Source of the DNA: Ilumatobacteraceae bacterium
Lineage (GTDB): Bacteria > Actinomycetota > Acidimicrobiia > Acidimicrobiales > Ilumatobacteraceae
Direction of reading: 5' to 3'
Assembly: GCA_013213745.1 (NCBI GenBank)
Contig: JABSQH010000091.1
Location: 20,362 to 84,361 of the forward strand
DNA: 64,000 bases
The first letter of the stretch is position 1. Each line of letters begins with the position of its first letter. Below, in pieces: positions 62,558-64,000 of the stretch. The notes beneath the pieces were generated by a model. The model was not told the DNA's origin and made no database searches. It saw only the letters and a list, made by a program, of their open reading frames with translations. Both the position numbers and the translations under genes were made by a program.

Positions 62558-62785
62558 TGATGTGACAAGCGACGAATACGTTGTCCCTGTCGCCCTATCT
62601 GTCCCGTCGTGACGACAACTTGTCCCAAACGACCGTAAGTTGTCCCACTCGTTGACGCAGAGTGGCCGGCCGGCACGGGGAGTGGCCAGCGGGCTCAACG
62701 CCCTCCGAAGGCTTTCGTACACGCCCACGGCCAGTATCCGCCGGTTCCGCGGTGTAACGGTGGGGTAGCGGCGGGTCCGAATCGG
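62558..62785. repeat. Gene-free stretch after dnaB with TTGTCCC repeats
   Basis: No gene. TTGTCCC occurs at 62581, 62620 and 62640 with a CTGTCCC near 62600, after a TGTGACAAGCG start at about 62562. Closely spaced repeats of this kind are common at the ends of transposons such as IS481 or IS21 relatives; no transposase of that type is seen here, so it could be a solo end or remnant. Confidence 0.4.
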
Positions 62786-62936
62786 CGCGCGTTATCGAGC
62801 GGGTCGGGGTGCGCACCCTGCCGGATGTAGATCGGGACGAACCGGCTCCGCTAACGCGCGTTTCCGCGCACCTGAGCCTCGACGCGCGTTATCGCTCGGG
62901 TCAGCGTGCGCCCCCTGCCGGTTCTCGATCGGGTCG
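62786..62936. repeat. Imperfect direct repeat, 54-bp units 97 bp apart
   Basis: Copy 1 (62786-62839) and copy 2 (62883-62936) both begin CGCGCGTTATCG and carry GTGCGC.CCCTGCCGG and GATCGGG; I count 9 differences in 54 positions. A further ACGCGCGTT lies between them near 62854. They lie between dnaB and the IS30-type transposase. No gene is seen in 62937-63028. Confidence 0.6.
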
Positions 62937-63028
62937 TCACCGACCGGTGAGTGAAGCGGCTCCCCCTCGGCCGCCTCGCTCACCGCGTCGACGCTCGTTC
63001 GGCTGCGGTGAGCGCAACGGCCTTGGCC

Positions 63029-64000
63029 TCAGGTCGCTATCGCATCGATGAGGGTAGTGAGTTGTTCGGTGGGGGTTCGCCAGTTGAGGGTTTTGCGGGG
63101 TCGGCCGTTGAGTTGGTCGGCGACGGCGTCGAGGTGGGCGGCGTCGTGGACGGCGAGGTTGGTGCCTTTGGGGAAGTACTGGCGTAACAGTCCGTTGGTG
63201 TTCTCGTTGGAACCGCGTTGCCATGGTGAGTGCGGATCGCAGAAGTACACCGGGACACCGGTAGCGACGCTGAAGTGACGGTGTCGTGCCAGCTCGGTGC
63301 CTTGGTCCCAGGTGATCGAGCGGACCAGCGCAGCGGGCAGCTCGCTGATCTTGGCGGCCATTGCCGCGTTGACGTCGTCGGCGCGGCGACCGTTGGGGAG
63401 GTGCAGCAGCATCACGAACCGGGTGCTGCGCTCTACGAGTGTGCCGATCGCAGAACGGCCATTCGCGCCGAGCACCAAGTCACCTTCCCAGTGCCCCGGC
63501 ACCGCCCGGTCCTCGACTTCTGCGGGCCGTTCAGAGATGTTGATCATCCCCGGGATGCGTGCCGTGGTGTGCCCGTGCTGGTCACGGCGCCGCCGCACCG
63601 CCCGCCCGGTGCGTAAACAGCGAGCGAGTTCTTTGCGTAACTCGCCGTGGCCTTGCACGAACAGCGACTGATAGATCGTCTCGTGCGACACGCGCATCTC
63701 TTCATCGTCGGGGAACTCGTCGCGCAAGCGTCGCGCGATCTGCTCCGGTGACCACAACAACTCCAACTTGGCGATCACATAACCGGCCAGCTGTGGGTTG
63801 GTCTCCAACTTTGAGCACTGCGGCCGCTTCGACAACCGTAACGCCCGACGATGCGCCCCCAACGGCCGATACCCGTTGCGGCCACCATTGGCTGCGATCT
63901 CCCGGGTGATCGTCGAAGGATGCTTGCCCAACCGACGAGCTATCGCTGCGCCCGCCTCACCTCGCGCCAACCCGACATGGATCTCACTGCGCTCCTCCAA
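63029..64000 (-). mobile_element. IS30-family transposase, 5' end outside window
   Basis: 323 visible residues of an IS30-family DDE transposase; the frame is open to the right edge. Near the visible start, EERSEIHVGLARGEAGAAIA and RRLGKHPSTITREIAANGG form the IS30 helix-turn-helix. The catalytic triad is the Asp in GHWEGDLVLGA, the Asp in TWDQGTELARH and the Glu in RGSNENTNGLLRQYFPKGT, the last being the IS30 signature. No frameshift or stop inside, so the element may be active. The left end of the insertion sequence should lie within a short distance of 63029, but I could not identify its terminal inverted repeat because the partner end is outside the window. Confidence 0.92.

Overview
The window is high-GC bacterial DNA carrying a chromosome replication origin with the gene order of Actinomycetota: cwlM-trxA-trxB-anti-sigma-sigma on one flank, then parB-parA-rsmG-jag-yidC-yidD-rnpA-rpmH, then dnaA-dnaN-recF-dciA-gyrB-gyrA-(TadE-like)-DUF3566-tRNA-Ile. 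Mycothione reductase, a mycothiol-dependent-isomerase-family protein and an F420-type LLM oxidoreductase agree with an actinobacterium. The overall style (GNAT, amidohydrolase and class V aminotransferase genes around the origin) suggests Acidimicrobiia, an Ilumatobacter-like lineage; that last step is inference.

Layout. 1-27 kb is a metabolic/accessory block: an N-acyl-D-amino-acid deacylase (cut by the window edge) and its paralogue, a GH65 disaccharide phosphorylase, a FUSC exporter, MFS transporter, hydrolases, mycothione reductase coupled to a PLP enzyme, a molybdopterin oxidoreductase, and an MgtE-sensor/DUF1003 pair. It lies between tRNA-Ala(TGC) and tRNA-Ile(GAT), which are usually adjacent in related genomes, and it holds most of the broken genes found here. 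27-44 kb is the origin core: minus-strand gyrA, gyrB, dciA, recF, dnaN and dnaA leave the origin leftwards; plus-strand rpmH to parB leave it rightwards; candidate DnaA boxes fill the 412-bp dnaA-rpmH gap and two parS sites precede parA. 43.7-49.9 kb is a minus-strand envelope/redox operon: receptor-like Ser/Thr kinase, ECF sigma factor, anti-sigma factor, small membrane protein, trxB, trxA and a CwlM-like pseudo-amidase. 50-57 kb holds DegV, a DUF6049-like exported protein and a GNAT gene (one overlapping operon), then the CCA-adding enzyme overlapping a GGDEF/EAL protein. 57-62.6 kb holds a methyltransferase, DUF5318, a DUF192 lipoprotein and rpsF-ssb-rpsR-rplI-dnaB. The right end has repeats and an IS30-family transposase cut by the window edge.

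How it works together. The core encodes initiation (DnaA), helicase loading (DciA) and helicase (DnaB), clamp (DnaN), SSB, gap repair (RecF), gyrase and ParAB-parS segregation, interleaved with ribosome and membrane-insertion genes. The kinase-sigma-CwlM operon probably ties envelope state to peptidoglycan synthesis and thioredoxin redox control. Many gene pairs overlap by 4 bp (ATGA, GTGA or TTGA), which points to translational coupling.

Six loci are disrupted or remnant genes (AHSA1-like, DHA2 transporter, two GNATs, a methyltransferase, an NTF2-like protein), while I saw no disrupted core gene. This looks more like gene decay in accessory DNA than random sequencing error, although single-base assembly errors cannot be excluded from sequence alone.
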